The position numbers were made by a program, and so were the translations under genes. A stretch of 64,000 bases of DNA from Nocardia flavorosea NBRC 108225 (GTDB taxonomy: Bacteria; Actinomycetota; Actinomycetes; Mycobacteriales; Mycobacteriaceae). The stretch covers positions 170,232-234,231 of the forward strand of contig NZ_BDCG01000009.1 of assembly GCF_001613385.1 (NCBI RefSeq), given 5' to 3'. Below, piece after piece: positions 44,772 through 54,584 of this stretch. The notes beneath the pieces were generated by a model, which was given only the letters and a program-made list of their open reading frames with translations, searched no databases and was not told the origin of the DNA. Positions within the stretch are counted from its first letter, which is position 1. The number at the start of each line of letters is the position of its first letter.

Positions 44772-45863
44772 TTACCGGTCGAAGAGGTCGAGCGTGGGCT
44801 GGGGTTCGCGGCCGCGGACCTCGAGCGCGCCGAACGTGAGATCCGGTGGGGGCACCATCCCGAGATGAGACCAGGCCGCCGCGGTGGCGACCCGGCCGCG
44901 CGGCGTCCGTGCCACCATCCCGGCGCGTACGAGGAACGGTTCACACACCTCCTCCACCGTGGCGGCCTCCTCCCCGACCGCCACCGCGAGCGTGGACACC
45001 CCGACAGGCCCCCCGCCGAAACCGCGGACCAGGGCACTCAGCACCGCCCGGTCCAGACGGTCCAGGCCCAGCACATCCACGTCGTAGACCTCCAGCGCGG
45101 ACCGGGCCACCGCGAGGGTGATCCAGCCGTCGGCGCGCACCTCGGCATAATCGCGGACCCGGCGCAGCAGCCGGTTGGCGATACGCGGTGTACCGCGGGA
45201 CCGCCCGGCGATCTCCGCCGCGGCGTCGGGGTCGATATCCACCCCGAGAATCTGTGCGGACCGCTGCACGATGAGCAGCAGTTCGTCCGGTTCGTAGAAA
45301 TCCATATGCCCGGTGAACCCGAATCGGTCGCGCAGCGGCCCGGTCAGCGCACCGGACCGGGTGGTGGCCCCGACCAGGGTGAACGGCGCGATATCGAGCG
45401 GTATGGACGTCGCTCCGGGACCTTTGCCGACCACCACGTCGACCCGGAAATCCTCCATCGCCAGATACAGCATCTCCTCCGCCGGCCGCGCCATCCGGTG
45501 GATCTCGTCGATGAACAGGACATCCCCGGCCACCAGATTGCTGAGCATGGCGGCCAGATCTCCGGCCCGCTCCAGCGCCGGGCCGGAGGTGATCCGCAAC
45601 GCGGTGCCGAGTTCGCCCGCGATGATCATGGCCAGGCTTGTCTTACCGAGGCCGGGAGGGCCGGACAGCAGGATATGGTCCGGGGTGCCGCCACGCGCCC
45701 GGGCGCCGCGCAGTACCAGCGACAGTTGTTCCCGCACCCGCGGCTGGCCGATGAAACCGTCCAGCGAGGTCGGCCGCAGTCCCGTGTCGATATCACCGTC
45801 CGAGGGCAGGTAGCCGGCGCTGACCGGAGAATCCTCCGCTCCCGGGGAGTTGTCGTAATCCAT
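44772..45863 (-). CDS. ruvB: Holliday junction branch-migration ATPase RuvB
   Basis: A 363-residue AAA+ motor that drives junction migration with RuvA. It has [15 protein letters not shown], Walker [15 protein letters not shown], Walker B FIDEIHRM, sensor [10 protein letters not shown] and the C-terminal winged helix ([22 protein letters not shown]). It lies 164 bases downstream of ruvA on the same strand. Confidence 0.96.
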   Translation of the reverse strand: MDYDNSPGAEDSPVSAGYLPSDGDIDTGLRPTSLDGFIGQPRVREQLSLVLRGARARGGTPDHILLSGPPGLGKTSLAMIIAGELGTALRITSGPALERAGDLAAMLSNLVAGDVLFIDEIHRMARPAEEMLYLAMEDFRVDVVVGKGPGATSIPLDIAPFTLVGATTRSGALTGPLRDRFGFTGHMDFYEPDELLLIVQRSAQILGVDIDPDAAAEIAGRSRGTPRIANRLLRRVRDYAEVRADGWITLAVARSALEVYDVDVLGLDRLDRAVLSALVRGFGGGPVGVSTLAVAVGEEAATVEEVCEPFLVRAGMVARTPRGRVATAAAWSHLGMVPPPDLTFGALEVRGREPQPTLDLFDR

Positions 45864-46027
45864 GACCGCCTAAAGGTTCTCGCCGTGCAGATCGGTCGTA
45901 AGCGGAAGGCCTCGATGACGACGCTGCGCTTCCTCCGCCGTGCCCCGCGCTCTCGCGTCGTATCCCTCGGGCAATCCCGGGGACCGTCCGCGGTGGCGTT
46001 TCCCCGTCTGCGCGGGGCCCGGCGCGA

Positions 46028-46624
46028 TCATGCCAGCATCCCGAGCGCGGCACGCAGGGCCGTCGAATTGTCCGCGTCCGGTTGTTCGGCGAGGACCGCG
46101 TCTATCGCCGGCTCGGCGTGTTTCACCGGGAAGCCGAGGCCGATCAGAGCCTCCACCACCTGTTCGCGCACCGGGGTGCGGACCGGGACCGGCGCGATGC
46201 CCGGTGAATCCGCCGGGACCGGCACCAGATTCACCTTGTCCCGCAACTCCACAACCATCCGCTCGGCTCCGCGCTTCCCGATTCCGGGCACCCGGGTGAG
46301 CGCCGCGATATCGCCGGCGGCCAGCGCCTTACGCAAGGTTTCGGGCTCGAGGACTGCCAGGACTGCCATGGCCAGGCGCGGACCCACTCCGGATACGGTC
46401 TGCAGGAGTCCGAAAAGATCGCGGGCCTCGGTATCGGCGAACCCGTAGAGGGTCATCGAATCCTCGCGCACGATCAACGCGGTGTGCAGCCGGGCCTCTT
46501 CGCCGCGGGTGAGCCCGGCCAGCGTGGCCGGAGTGGCATTGAGCTGGTATCCCACCCCTGCGGTTTCGAGCACCACGTGGTCGAGGGCGAGTTCGACGAC
46601 CTCGCCGCGAATGGACGCGATCAT
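46028..46624 (-). CDS. ruvA: Holliday junction DNA-binding protein RuvA
   Basis: A 198-residue protein: N-terminal OB fold ([20 protein letters not shown]), helix-hairpin-helix pair ([20 protein letters not shown] and [19 protein letters not shown]) and a C-terminal RuvB-contact domain ([18 protein letters not shown]). The ATG at 46624 overlaps the ruvC stop by four bases. Confidence 0.96.
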   Translation of the reverse strand: MIASIRGEVVELALDHVVLETAGVGYQLNATPATLAGLTRGEEARLHTALIVREDSMTLYGFADTEARDLFGLLQTVSGVGPRLAMAVLAVLEPETLRKALAAGDIAALTRVPGIGKRGAERMVVELRDKVNLVPVPADSPGIAPVPVRTPVREQVVEALIGLGFPVKHAEPAIDAVLAEQPDADNSTALRAALGMLA

Positions 46625-47190
46625 CCGCGCACCGCCTTCCGCTGCTGTTCCAATCGTTGGGTGTACCGCCGGCGGGCCCGTTCGGCCTGCGCCTCGGCAG
46701 CCGCCATCCGCTCGATCAGCGGCGCCCGCCAGCAATGGCAGATGGCGAGCGCCAGCGCGTCGGCGGCATCGGCGGGCTTCGGCGGCTCGGCGAGCCCGAG
46801 GATCCGGGTGACCATGGCGGTCACCTGCTTCTTGTCCGCCCCGCCGTGACCGGTCACGGCGGCCTTCACCTCACTGGGAGTATGGAACATCACCGGGATA
46901 TCGCGGCGCGCGGCCGCCAGCGCGATCACCCCGCCCGCCTGGGCGGTGCCCATGGCGGTGCGCACATTGTGCTGGGCGAAAACCCGTTCGATTGCCACCA
47001 CTTCCGGCCGGTGGGTTCGCATCCAGTCCTCGGCGGCGTCCGCGATGCGCAGCAGGCGCCGGGCCAGGTCCAGTTCGGCCGGGGTCCGCACCACATCCAC
47101 GGCGAGGGCGCGCACGGTGCGACCCGCTCCCCCTTCGACCATGCTGATCCCGCACCGGGTGAGCCCGGGGTCGACGCCCATCACCCGCAC
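46621..47190 (-). CDS. ruvC: Crossover junction endodeoxyribonuclease RuvC
   Basis: A 189-residue resolvase. The catalytic Asp lies in [13 protein letters not shown], the Glu in [12 protein letters not shown] and the last acids in [16 protein letters not shown]. The GTG at 47190 is chosen because it gives [11 protein letters not shown], the mycobacterial start, with GGGAAAGG eight bases upstream; three nearby GTG/ATG codons are alternatives. A LexA-type box lies 20 bases before the start. Confidence 0.94.
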   Translation of the reverse strand: MRVMGVDPGLTRCGISMVEGGAGRTVRALAVDVVRTPAELDLARRLLRIADAAEDWMRTHRPEVVAIERVFAQHNVRTAMGTAQAGGVIALAAARRDIPVMFHTPSEVKAAVTGHGGADKKQVTAMVTRILGLAEPPKPADAADALALAICHCWRAPLIERMAAAEAQAERARRRYTQRLEQQRKAVRG

Positions 47191-47209
47191 CCGCACAACC
47201 TTTCCCAGA

Positions 47210-47225
47210 ACGAACAGTTGTTCGA
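47210..47225 (-). promoter_or_regulatory. LexA-type SOS box of the ruvCA transcription unit
   Basis: Plus-strand bases ACGAACAGTTGTTCGA match the LexA consensus TCGAACNNNNGTTCGA at 11 of 12 fixed positions. The box ends 20 bases upstream of the ruvC start. ruvCAB is a known SOS target in mycobacteria. Confidence 0.75.
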
Positions 47226-47760
47226 AGTCTAGTGCAGCGCGGGAGTTCCGGACGACAGTGACACGGACCGCGGCCGCGGTGCAGACGCCGCACGATCCTG
47301 TCCCGCGTTCGGTGATCACGCATCACCGCCACAGGCCGGCACGAGGGAATCACCGTCGGCAACACCCCTCGCCGCCGACTCATCGTCCAGCGCACCCACG
47401 ACGGTGTCGATCGAGAACCGCACCACCGGCGCGGACGGTTTCTGCGCGTCCGGCAATCTCACCGAAGTCAACCAGAGCATCCGGCACCGCTCGTATCAGC
47501 GCACGACGCCACCCCGGACGTATCCGGTGGCCTCGCCGAGACCGCGCCGGACGGGCATCGACCGGCCGGCCTCGATCTGCCGACGAGGAGGTGGGGACTC
47601 CCATCGATACGCGTCCTGCCGGTCCGGCCCGAGTCGGAGGCCGTGCGGGTCTGCGACGCAACAGTGTGGCTCGGCCACCGGCGGTTCGGCACCGCCATCG
47701 CGCTTCCACACACCGGCAGATACCACCGGAGCCGGTGTGATCAGAGCGCCGGCTGTGTGA
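47226..47760. other. Gene-free stretch between the macro-domain gene and ruvC
   Basis: About 530 bases without a supported gene. A 15-base direct repeat, TGTGATCAGAG followed by C/T and GCC, occurs at about 47737 and 47755; the second copy contains the stop codon of the macro-domain gene. Confidence 0.4.
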
Positions 47761-48288
47761 TCAGAGTGCCAACCGACCGGAGAAGGCGTCGTATGCGGCG
47801 GCGTCGAAAAGCACGAACCGCACTTCCTCGATCGCGGCAGGGCTCTCCTCCCGGACGGTGCCGACCGCGATGCGCGCCGCGTCGTCCATGGGCCAGCGGT
47901 AGGCGCCGGTGGAGATCGCCGGAAACGCCACACTGCGGGCTCCCAGTTCCTCGGCGACCCGCAGCGATTCGCGGTAGCACGATGCCAGCAGCGGTGCCAG
48001 CCGGGCCGCACGGTCCCCGCGGACCGACCACACCGGGCCGACGGTGTGGATGACCCAGCGCGCCGGGAGGTCACCGGCCGTCGTCGCCACGGCCTGTCCG
48101 GTGGGCAGGCCGCGCGGGTACTCGGTCGCCCGCAGTCGCCGGCATTCGGCGAGAATCGCGGGCCCGCCGCGGCGGTGGATGGCGCCGTCCACGCCGCCGC
48201 CACCGAGAAGTTCGGAATTCGCCGCATTGACCACCGCGTCGACCTGCTGTTCGGTGATATCTCCGCGTACGACCGTCACAGCCACCAT
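47761..48288 (-). CDS. Macro-domain O-acetyl-ADP-ribose/ADP-ribose hydrolase
   Basis: A 175-residue MacroD-type protein: VVRGDITEQQVDAVVNAANS, LLGGGGVDGAIHRRGGP, then VIHTVGPVW and SVAFPAISTGAYRWP. These are the ADP-ribose-binding and catalytic loops of O-acetyl-ADP-ribose deacetylases. It would remove acyl or ADP-ribose marks in the cytoplasm. The ATG at 48288 gives MVAVTVVRGDI; a longer frame begins at 48333. It is divergent from the ArsR gene. Confidence 0.9.
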   Translation of the reverse strand: MVAVTVVRGDITEQQVDAVVNAANSELLGGGGVDGAIHRRGGPAILAECRRLRATEYPRGLPTGQAVATTAGDLPARWVIHTVGPVWSVRGDRAARLAPLLASCYRESLRVAEELGARSVAFPAISTGAYRWPMDDAARIAVGTVREESPAAIEEVRFVLFDAAAYDAFSGRLAL

Positions 48289-48374
48289 GTCGTCATTGTG
48301 CAACCGGGCCGGTCTCAGATCGCTGCGGCACACGCGCTCTCCTCCGATCGAGACCTCGAAAGCCTGGACAGATA

Positions 48375-48392
48375 CGTAACCAGTTGGTTACG
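48375..48392 (+). promoter_or_regulatory. Palindromic operator before the ArsR-type gene
   Basis: CGTAACCA-GT-TGGTTACG is a perfect 8-bp inverted repeat with two central bases, ending eight bases before the GTG of the ArsR gene and 87 bases from the divergent macro-domain start. It is a likely autoregulatory site of the repressor. Confidence 0.65.
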
Positions 48393-48400
48393 CTTCTGTC

Positions 48401-48793
48401 GTGGACAACGCAGCCGCGGCAATCGCCGACCCGATCCGGCGCGAAATCTTGACGATGCTGTGCGGCACTCGGCTCACGGCCGGCGCGATCGCCGCACAGT
48501 TTCCGATAAGCCGCCCGGCGATCAGCCGCCACCTGCGCGTACTCCGCGACAGCGGACTCGTGCACGACGATCTGGTGGGCCGGCAACGGTACTACGCCCT
48601 GGACGCGGCACCGCTGCGTGAACTGCGCTCCTGGATCGACACACTCGACCGGCCCACCGGCTGGGAACACCGCCTGGATGCGCTGACCACCGAGGTCTAC
48701 CGGACCCGCCGGGAACACCGCGCCGAACAAGAAAAGCCCGGTCGGCAGATCGCAGAACCCGACATCCCCGAGAACAAGGAGAATTCCGCATGA
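48401..48793 (+). CDS. ArsR-family winged-helix repressor
   Basis: A 130-residue protein: DPIRREILTMLCGTRLTAGAIAAQF, then the recognition helix SRPAISRHLRVLRDSGLV and the wing RQRYYAL, as in metal-independent ArsR regulators that sit next to SRPBCC genes. No Cys-based metal site is seen. The start is a GTG directly after the palindrome and without a ribosome-binding site, so it may be leaderless. It overlaps the SRPBCC gene by four bases. Confidence 0.88.
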   Translation: MDNAAAAIADPIRREILTMLCGTRLTAGAIAAQFPISRPAISRHLRVLRDSGLVHDDLVGRQRYYALDAAPLRELRSWIDTLDRPTGWEHRLDALTTEVYRTRREHRAEQEKPGRQIAEPDIPENKENSA

Positions 48794-49287
48794 CCCTCCG
48801 ACCGAGCGGACGCCTGGAGAAAACACCGGACGGACAAGACCTGATCCTCACCCGCACCTACCGCGCCCCCATCGCCGATGTGTGGGCCAGTATCACCGAA
48901 TCCGACCGCACCGCCCGCTGGTTCGGACCGTGGAAAGGCGAAGCGGGGCCGGGCCGGACGATTCAGGTCCAGCTGGCCTACGAAGAAGAACAACCCTGGG
49001 CCGACTTCACGATCGACGCCTGTACTCCACCGCACCATCTCTCCCTGCGCACGGTCGACGAGCACGGCAGCTGGCATCTCGAGGCGGCGCTGACCGAACG
49101 CGACGGGCAGACGGAACTGGTGTTCACCCACCATCTGACCGCGCCGGAGATCGCCGGCGAGGCCGGTCCCGGCTGGGAGTACTACCTGGATATGCTCGGC
49201 AGCGCACTCATCGGCGCGGAACGTCCCGACTTCGGCGACTACTACCCCGCCATGCGGGACTACTACGTGAACGCGAACCCTGCATGA
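48790..49287 (+). CDS. SRPBCC (AHSA1-like) domain protein
   Basis: A 165-residue protein with the START-like pattern LTRTYRAPIADVWASITESDRTARWFGPWKG, LTERDGQTELVFTHHL and WEYYLDMLGSAL. These proteins bind hydrophobic ligands in a deep pocket. The ATG overlaps the arsR stop (ATGA), the usual pairing of repressor and ligand-binding protein. The ligand is unknown. Confidence 0.85.
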   Translation: MTLRPSGRLEKTPDGQDLILTRTYRAPIADVWASITESDRTARWFGPWKGEAGPGRTIQVQLAYEEEQPWADFTIDACTPPHHLSLRTVDEHGSWHLEAALTERDGQTELVFTHHLTAPEIAGEAGPGWEYYLDMLGSALIGAERPDFGDYYPAMRDYYVNANPA

Positions 49288-49617
49288 CCGGACCATCTGT
49301 TCCCGCCCGGAGTGTGCGCAACACCGCCCGCTCGGCACACCACCCCTGCCTGGACTACGCAGAAAGCATGCACGCGCGAAACGTCGGCCGGCACCACGGA
49401 CCACCGGAAGCGAGAAGCGGTCCGGGCCGCCCGGCGGGCGAGCACGAGGATCGCGGGCGGCGACAATATTCGACCGGCTGCCGAGGAGATAGGCCGGAAA
49501 GCCCTCGGATCACGGCCGCGGCCCGGCCCCGAGCGGCTTCGGACAGCCGCACCGGACTCGCTCCACCGCAGTGAACCCGAGGGGGCATAAGCCGAGGCGA
49601 ATCCGGTTCGGCCCGTA
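49288..49617. other. Gene-free convergent region
   Basis: About 330 bases between the SRPBCC gene and yebC. A weak hairpin with GCGGCT/AGCCGC arms lies at 49533-49550. No coding frame or RNA is supported. Confidence 0.4.
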
Positions 49618-50370
49618 TCAGTCGTCCAGTTCGGCGAGGACCTCGTCGGAGACATCGACATTGGTGTACACGTTCTGGACGTCGTCGCTGTCCTCGAGCG
49701 CGTCGACCAGTTTGAACACCTTGCGGGCACCTTCCACGTCCACCGCGACGCTCACCGACGGCTGGAAGCCGGATTCGGCGGAGTCGTAGTCGATACCGGC
49801 CGACTGCAGGGCCGAACGCACCGCGATCAGATCGCCGGGCTCGCTGATGATCTCGAACGAATCACCGAGATCGTTGACCTCTTCGGCACCGGCGTCGAGC
49901 ACCGCCATCAGGACATCGTCCTCGGAGAGACCGTTCTTTTCCAGCGTGACGAGGCCCTTGCGGTGGAACAGATACGCCACCGAACCCGGATCGGCCATAT
50001 TGCCGCCGTTGCGGGTCATCGCCACCCGGACCTCGCCCGCCGCCCGGTTACGGTTGTCGGTGAGGCATTCGATCAGGACCGCGACACCGTTGGGGCCGTA
50101 ACCCTCGTACATGATGGTCTGCCAGTCGGCGCCGCCGGCTTCCTCACCGCCGCCGCGTTTGCGGGCCCGTTCGATGTTGTCGTTGGGAACCGAGGATTTC
50201 TTCGCCTTCTGGATGGCATCGAACAGCGTCGGGTTGCCTTCTGGATCGCCGCCACCGGTGCGGGCCGCCACCTCGATGTTCTTGATCAGCTTGGCGAACA
50301 GCTTGCCGCGCTTCGCATCGATCGCCGCCTTTTTGTGCTTGGTGGTGGCCCATTTGGAGTGGCCGCTCAT
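49618..50370 (-). CDS. YebC/PmpR-family protein (TACO1-like)
   Basis: A 250-residue protein starting [29 protein letters not shown], with [20 protein letters not shown] and [22 protein letters not shown]. This is the YebC family, described as a transcription regulator and, more recently, as a factor easing ribosome stalling on proline runs. In many bacteria yebC lies beside ruvC; here it lies with the PLP genes as in mycobacteria. Confidence 0.95.
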   Translation of the reverse strand: MSGHSKWATTKHKKAAIDAKRGKLFAKLIKNIEVAARTGGGDPEGNPTLFDAIQKAKKSSVPNDNIERARKRGGGEEAGGADWQTIMYEGYGPNGVAVLIECLTDNRNRAAGEVRVAMTRNGGNMADPGSVAYLFHRKGLVTLEKNGLSEDDVLMAVLDAGAEEVNDLGDSFEIISEPGDLIAVRSALQSAGIDYDSAESGFQPSVSVAVDVEGARKVFKLVDALEDSDDVQNVYTNVDVSDEVLAELDD

Positions 50371-50472
50371 TCCCTACTTCCTTCAGGTCGATGGCTGGTC
50401 TGCTCGTTCACGCTACCGGCTGGCCGGGCGGACAATTCCGTCACCCTACTCGCACGGCGGCCGGTGAGCAGC

Positions 50473-51084
50473 TCAGCGGTCGCGAACCAGATCGACGAAC
50501 AACCGGTGCACGCGATGGTCGCCGGTGACCTCGGGATGGAACGAGGTGGCCAGCACAGCGCCCTGGCGTACCGCCACGATCCGGCCGGCGGCAGGTCCAC
50601 CGGGCACCCGGGCCAGCACTTCGACCCCGTCACCGGCCCGTTCCACCCACGGCGCCCGGATGAACACCGCCCGCATCGGCCCACCGTCCACCCCGGCGAA
50701 CTCGAGGTCGGTTTCGAAGGAATCGACCTGCCGGCCGAAAGCGTTGCGACGCACGGTCATATCGATACCGGACAGGTGCCGGGCATCGGGGCGGGTGTCC
50801 AGTACCTCATCGGCCAGCAGGATCATGCCGGCACACGACCCGAACGCCGGCATACCGTCGCGCAGCCGTTTCCGCAGTGGTTCGAGGAGGTCGAACACCT
50901 GCAGCAGTTTGCTGATCGTGGTCGATTCGCCGCCGGGCAGTACCAGCGCGTCGACCGCGGCGAGCTCGGCCGGACGGCGTACGAGTACCGGGTCGGCACC
51001 GCACAGGTCCAGCACCGCGACGTGCTCGCGGACATCCCCTTGCAGGGCCAGCACACCGATGGTGGGCCGGTCGGTGGACGCCAC
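50473..51084 (-). CDS. pdxT: PLP synthase glutaminase subunit PdxT
   Basis: A 203-residue class I glutamine amidotransferase that feeds ammonia to PdxS for pyridoxal 5'-phosphate. It has [32 protein letters not shown], the nucleophile [11 protein letters not shown] and the His-Glu pair in [14 protein letters not shown]. The GTG at 51084 gives a length close to the family's; a GTG at 51132 is an alternative, and neither has a strong ribosome-binding site. It is downstream of the thioesterase gene, as in mycobacteria. Confidence 0.92.
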   Translation of the reverse strand: MASTDRPTIGVLALQGDVREHVAVLDLCGADPVLVRRPAELAAVDALVLPGGESTTISKLLQVFDLLEPLRKRLRDGMPAFGSCAGMILLADEVLDTRPDARHLSGIDMTVRRNAFGRQVDSFETDLEFAGVDGGPMRAVFIRAPWVERAGDGVEVLARVPGGPAAGRIVAVRQGAVLATSFHPEVTGDHRVHRLFVDLVRDR

Positions 51085-51271
51085 GATATCGCTATCCGGC
51101 CGGCTGTCCCGGGAAACGGCAGTATCGTTCACCTGAGCGAGCTTACGAGGCCACTCGATGTGCGCGCGGTCACGCCGGGCGGTACGCGTGACGACTCCAT
51201 CGATCCGCTCGTTCGTGCACCGAACCGGAAAGTCGTGGACGAGCGGCTGCTGCCTCACTCGTTCCGGGTTC

Positions 51272-52090
51272 TCACTTCCGCAGGGTGCGGATAAGCCCCT
51301 CCTGGACAACTGCGGCGACCAACCGGCCACTGCGATCGAAAATCTTCCCACCGGTCAGCGCCCGGCCGAATCCGGCCGACGGCGAGGACTGGTCGTACAA
51401 CAACCAATCATCGGTGCGGAAGGGGCGCAGGAACCACATGGCGTGATCCAGCGAGGCGTTCTGCGTGGGTTCGTCGGGATGGGTGACCTTCGACGAACCG
51501 AGCAGCGTCATATCGCTCATATAGGCGAGGGTGCACACGTGGAACAGCGGATCATCGGGCAGCGGATGCCGGTACCGGAACCACACCTGCTGCGGCGAGA
51601 CCACGCCGGGGCGCTGGGTCACCTGCTCCTGCGGGACCGGCCGGATATCCCAGTGCTCCCATTCCCGCATCGCCCACAGCCGTTCGGGGTCCATGGAGGT
51701 CTCGGCGTCGGGCAGATCGTCGGGCGGCGCCACGTCGGCCATCTCATCTTGGTGCGACGGCCCCTCGTCACCGATATGGAAGGACGCGGACATGGTGAAT
51801 ATCGCGTCCCCGTCCTGGACGCCGGTGACCCGGCGGGTACTGAACGAACGGCCGTCCCGGATGCGGTCCACCATGTAGACCGTGGGTGCTTCCGGGTTTC
51901 CGGGCCGGAGAAAGTAGCCGTGCAGCGAATGCACCTGAAACCGCGGCTCCACCGTGCGCACCGCCGAGACCAGCGCCTGACCCGCCACCTGCCCGCCGAA
52001 GGTGCGGGGGAGCTGGGTCTTGGGGAACGCGCCGCGGAAGATATCGCGTTCGAGGCGTTCGAGCTCCAATGCCTCTTCGATAGTCGCCAT
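51272..52090 (-). CDS. tesB: Acyl-CoA thioesterase II
   Basis: A 272-residue double-hotdog enzyme that cleaves acyl-CoA to free acid and CoA. Typical blocks are [52 protein letters not shown] and the C-terminal [24 protein letters not shown] with its catalytic Asp-Gln-Thr/Ser elements. It matches tesB2 (Rv2605c) beside pdxT and pdxS. Confidence 0.93.
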   Translation of the reverse strand: MATIEEALELERLERDIFRGAFPKTQLPRTFGGQVAGQALVSAVRTVEPRFQVHSLHGYFLRPGNPEAPTVYMVDRIRDGRSFSTRRVTGVQDGDAIFTMSASFHIGDEGPSHQDEMADVAPPDDLPDAETSMDPERLWAMREWEHWDIRPVPQEQVTQRPGVVSPQQVWFRYRHPLPDDPLFHVCTLAYMSDMTLLGSSKVTHPDEPTQNASLDHAMWFLRPFRTDDWLLYDQSSPSAGFGRALTGGKIFDRSGRLVAAVVQEGLIRTLRK

Positions 52091-52184
52091 TCGCTGAGAT
52101 TAGCCCGAAGAGTCCTATTTCCCATGATCACCGGCGGGTAATCCCGGTCACCAGCCGAACCGCCGGACCTGCTGTGATGAATCG

Positions 52185-52796
52185 ATGCCGCGTTTCACCC
52201 CGATCACCCAGGATGCGCTCGCCGAGCGGGTCGCCCGGCGGTTACGCGATTCCGGCGGGCAACTGGTCGCTGTCGACGGCGCCGATGCCGCGCATCCACT
52301 TGTGTTCGCCCGGCTGGCTGCCGGCCGCCTCCGCGCCGAGGGCGGTACCGCCGAAACGGTTTCGCTGCACGATTTCGTCCGTCCCGCCTCGCTGCGCATG
52401 GAATTCGGCCGGGACGAAATCGCCTACCGCACCGGCTGGTTCGACTATCCGGCGCTGCGCCGTGAGGTCCTCGACCTCTTGCGCACGGAGGGGCAGTGGC
52501 TACCCGCACTGTGGGACGAAGCGGCCGACAGATCCGCCCGTGCGGTCCGCCGCCGTGCGCGTCCCGGCACCGTCGTGTTCGTGGCGGGCCCGATGTTGCT
52601 GGGCCGCGGCCTCCCCTTCGACCTCACTGTCCGGCTCGACCTCAGTCCGGCCGCCCTCACCCGCAGCACTCCGGCAGCGGACGCATGGACCGTCCCCGCA
52701 CTCTTGGCCCACGACCGCGAGCACCCCGAAGCTCCGGACTATTTCGTCCGGTGGGACCACCCGGACCGTCCCGCCCTGCGCACAAGTTCCAGCTGA
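52185..52796 (+). CDS. Nucleoside/uridine-kinase-like protein lacking a P-loop
   Basis: A 203-residue protein with the overall course of the uridine-kinase-like family: a first strand LVAVDGADAAHPLVFARLAAGRL, a second VSLHDFVRPASLRMEFGRDE, FDYPALRREVLDLLR, and VVFVAGPMLLGRGLPFDLTVRLDLS for the later strands. The Walker A position reads DGADAAHP instead of GxxGxGKS, so ATP binding is unlikely. It lies alone on the plus strand between tesB and pdxS. The true function is unknown. Confidence 0.65.
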   Translation: MPRFTPITQDALAERVARRLRDSGGQLVAVDGADAAHPLVFARLAAGRLRAEGGTAETVSLHDFVRPASLRMEFGRDEIAYRTGWFDYPALRREVLDLLRTEGQWLPALWDEAADRSARAVRRRARPGTVVFVAGPMLLGRGLPFDLTVRLDLSPAALTRSTPAADAWTVPALLAHDREHPEAPDYFVRWDHPDRPALRTSSS

Positions 52797-52958
52797 GTGA
52801 CGCAACCCCCACTCGCCGGCTCCGCTCGCGTGAAATCGAGGCTTCGGTCGATCGGAGTACCGACGCAAGAAACGCGACCAAACCCTACCGCCCTAAGGTA
52901 TCTCCTAGGTCTTGCCGAGCCGACCCCGGAGCAGACGCACGCTACGGAAGGGCAGTAG

Positions 52959-53096
52959 ATGCACTCCCACCCCACGGAAGCCGCGTTCATGGCCGACATC
53001 GAGGAGGGCGCGCCGGAGATGGCGCCGGCGTCCTTCGGATTCGACAAGGCCGTGTCCGGCAAGAACACAGGAAAACCTGGACCTCGCCATACGTGA
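52959..53096 (+). CDS. Possible small protein of 45 residues
   Basis: A short frame with ATG preceded by GGAAGGG at seven bases. It codes for MHSHPTEAAFMADIEEGAPE and a Gly/Lys-rich end; composition is balanced rather than Arg-rich, unlike the noise frames around it. No family is recognised. It could be a real small protein or a remnant; the following 160 bases show no continuation. Confidence 0.35.
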   Translation: MHSHPTEAAFMADIEEGAPEMAPASFGFDKAVSGKNTGKPGPRHT

Positions 53097-53262
53097 GCCG
53101 ATCGCGGTCAGTGGCGCACCGAAGCGGTCATGGCCGCTGCCGCGTTACGAGCCGGCGACGGCCTCACCCACGGATCGAAGGCGATGAAGAGCATCGCCGA
53201 GAGAACGAGTAGGCACCACGCCCTCACACCGGAGAATCTGAGCAAAGGCGTGGAACGACCCG

Positions 53263-54183
53263 CTACCAGCCGCGTTCGGCGAGCCGGTGCGGCTGGGCGA
53301 TGTCCTCGACATTGATGCCGACCATCGCCTCACCGAGACCACGGGAGACCTTGGCCAGCACATCGGGGTCGTCGTAGAAAGTGGTGGCCTTCACGATGGC
53401 GCTCGCACGCTGTTCGGGGTTACCGGATTTGAAGATGCCCGAACCCACGAACACACCCTCGGCGCCGAGCTGCATCATCATCGCGGCATCGGCCGGGGTG
53501 GCGATACCGCCGGCGGTGAACAGCACCACCGGCAACTTCCCGGTTTCGGCGACCTCGCGGACCAGTTCGTACGGCGCCTGCAGTTCCTTGGCGGCGACAT
53601 AGAGTTCGTCGGCCGGCAGCGCGCCCAGCCGGGCGATCTGCTGGCGGATCTGACGCATATGGGTGGTCGCATTGGAGACATCGCCGGTACCGGCCTCACC
53701 CTTGGAGCGGATCATCGCCGCACCTTCGGTGATCCGGCGCAGCGCTTCACCGAGATTGGTGGCACCGCAGACGAACGGCACCGTGAACTGCCATTTGTCG
53801 ATATGGTTGGCGTAATCGGCGGGGGTGAGGACCTCGGATTCGTCGATGTAATCGACCCCGAGGCTCTGCAGGACCTGCGCCTCGACGAAATGCCCGATCC
53901 GGGCCTTGGCCATCACCGGGATGGATACAGCCTCGATGATCCCGTCGATCATATCGGGATCACTCATCCGGGAGACCCCGCCCTGGGCGCGGATATCGGC
54001 GGGCACCCGCTCGAGCGCCATCACTGCGACGGCACCGGCATCCTCGGCGATCTTGGCCTGGTCCGGGGTGACCACATCCATGATCACCCCACCCTTGAGC
54101 ATCTCGGCCATACCGCGCTTCACCCGGGCGGTACCGGCCTCGCGGGTCGCTTCGGTGGTCTGGGCGGTCTCGGGCGTGGTCAC
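53263..54183 (-). CDS. pdxS: PLP synthase subunit PdxS
   Basis: A 306-residue TIM-barrel enzyme that makes pyridoxal 5'-phosphate from ribose 5-phosphate, glyceraldehyde 3-phosphate and ammonia. It shows [57 protein letters not shown] and the phosphate loops [11 protein letters not shown] and [10 protein letters not shown]. The GTG at 54183 is chosen because GGAG lies six bases upstream; a frame back to 54228 lacks this. It partners PdxT. Confidence 0.95.
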   Translation of the reverse strand: MTTPETAQTTEATREAGTARVKRGMAEMLKGGVIMDVVTPDQAKIAEDAGAVAVMALERVPADIRAQGGVSRMSDPDMIDGIIEAVSIPVMAKARIGHFVEAQVLQSLGVDYIDESEVLTPADYANHIDKWQFTVPFVCGATNLGEALRRITEGAAMIRSKGEAGTGDVSNATTHMRQIRQQIARLGALPADELYVAAKELQAPYELVREVAETGKLPVVLFTAGGIATPADAAMMMQLGAEGVFVGSGIFKSGNPEQRASAIVKATTFYDDPDVLAKVSRGLGEAMVGINVEDIAQPHRLAERGW

Positions 54184-54381
54184 GGCAGCTCCTGTGTCCG
54201 GTGCAGGGAAATCGTCGATGAACACCACGATTCTAGGGGCGCCCCGAAACGGCCTTCATATCCAGTTCACGCGCACTGGACTGATCGCGACCTGGCGTTA
54301 TGTGCACCACTCGGGGAACTGGACCGGATGAAACACCGCCGGACCGGTGCGGCACCGGCCCGGCGGGGCATGAAAACCGAC

Positions 54382-54474
54382 TCAGATCGGGTTGACCACC
54401 AGCAGCTTCGCCCAGTACTCAGCGGCGCTGGGTCCGAGAATCGGCAACAGGTAATCGAACAGGATGTAGGACAC
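54382..54474 (-). CDS. Unannotated 30-residue hydrophobic peptide
   Basis: A GTG at 54474 is preceded by GGAGGT with a six-base spacer, one of the best ribosome-binding sites in the window. The peptide starts MSYILFDYLLPILGP, continues SAAEYWAKLLVV and ends Asn-Pro-Ile before TGA. It is nearly all hydrophobic and aromatic with two acidic and one basic residue, enough for one membrane-associated helix. It lies 110 bases after the NUDIX gene and 198 bases before pdxS on the same strand. It could be a small membrane protein or a leader peptide. No family is recognised. Confidence 0.6.
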   Translation of the reverse strand: MSYILFDYLLPILGPSAAEYWAKLLVVNPI

Positions 54475-54584
54475 TTCTTCACCTCCACACACCGAATCGA
54501 CATAACCTCGGCGCGTCAAACTGCGCTGACGTTATCACGCCGAGTGAACCCCATCACAGTTCTCCCGGCGCATGGGGCCCGGAC

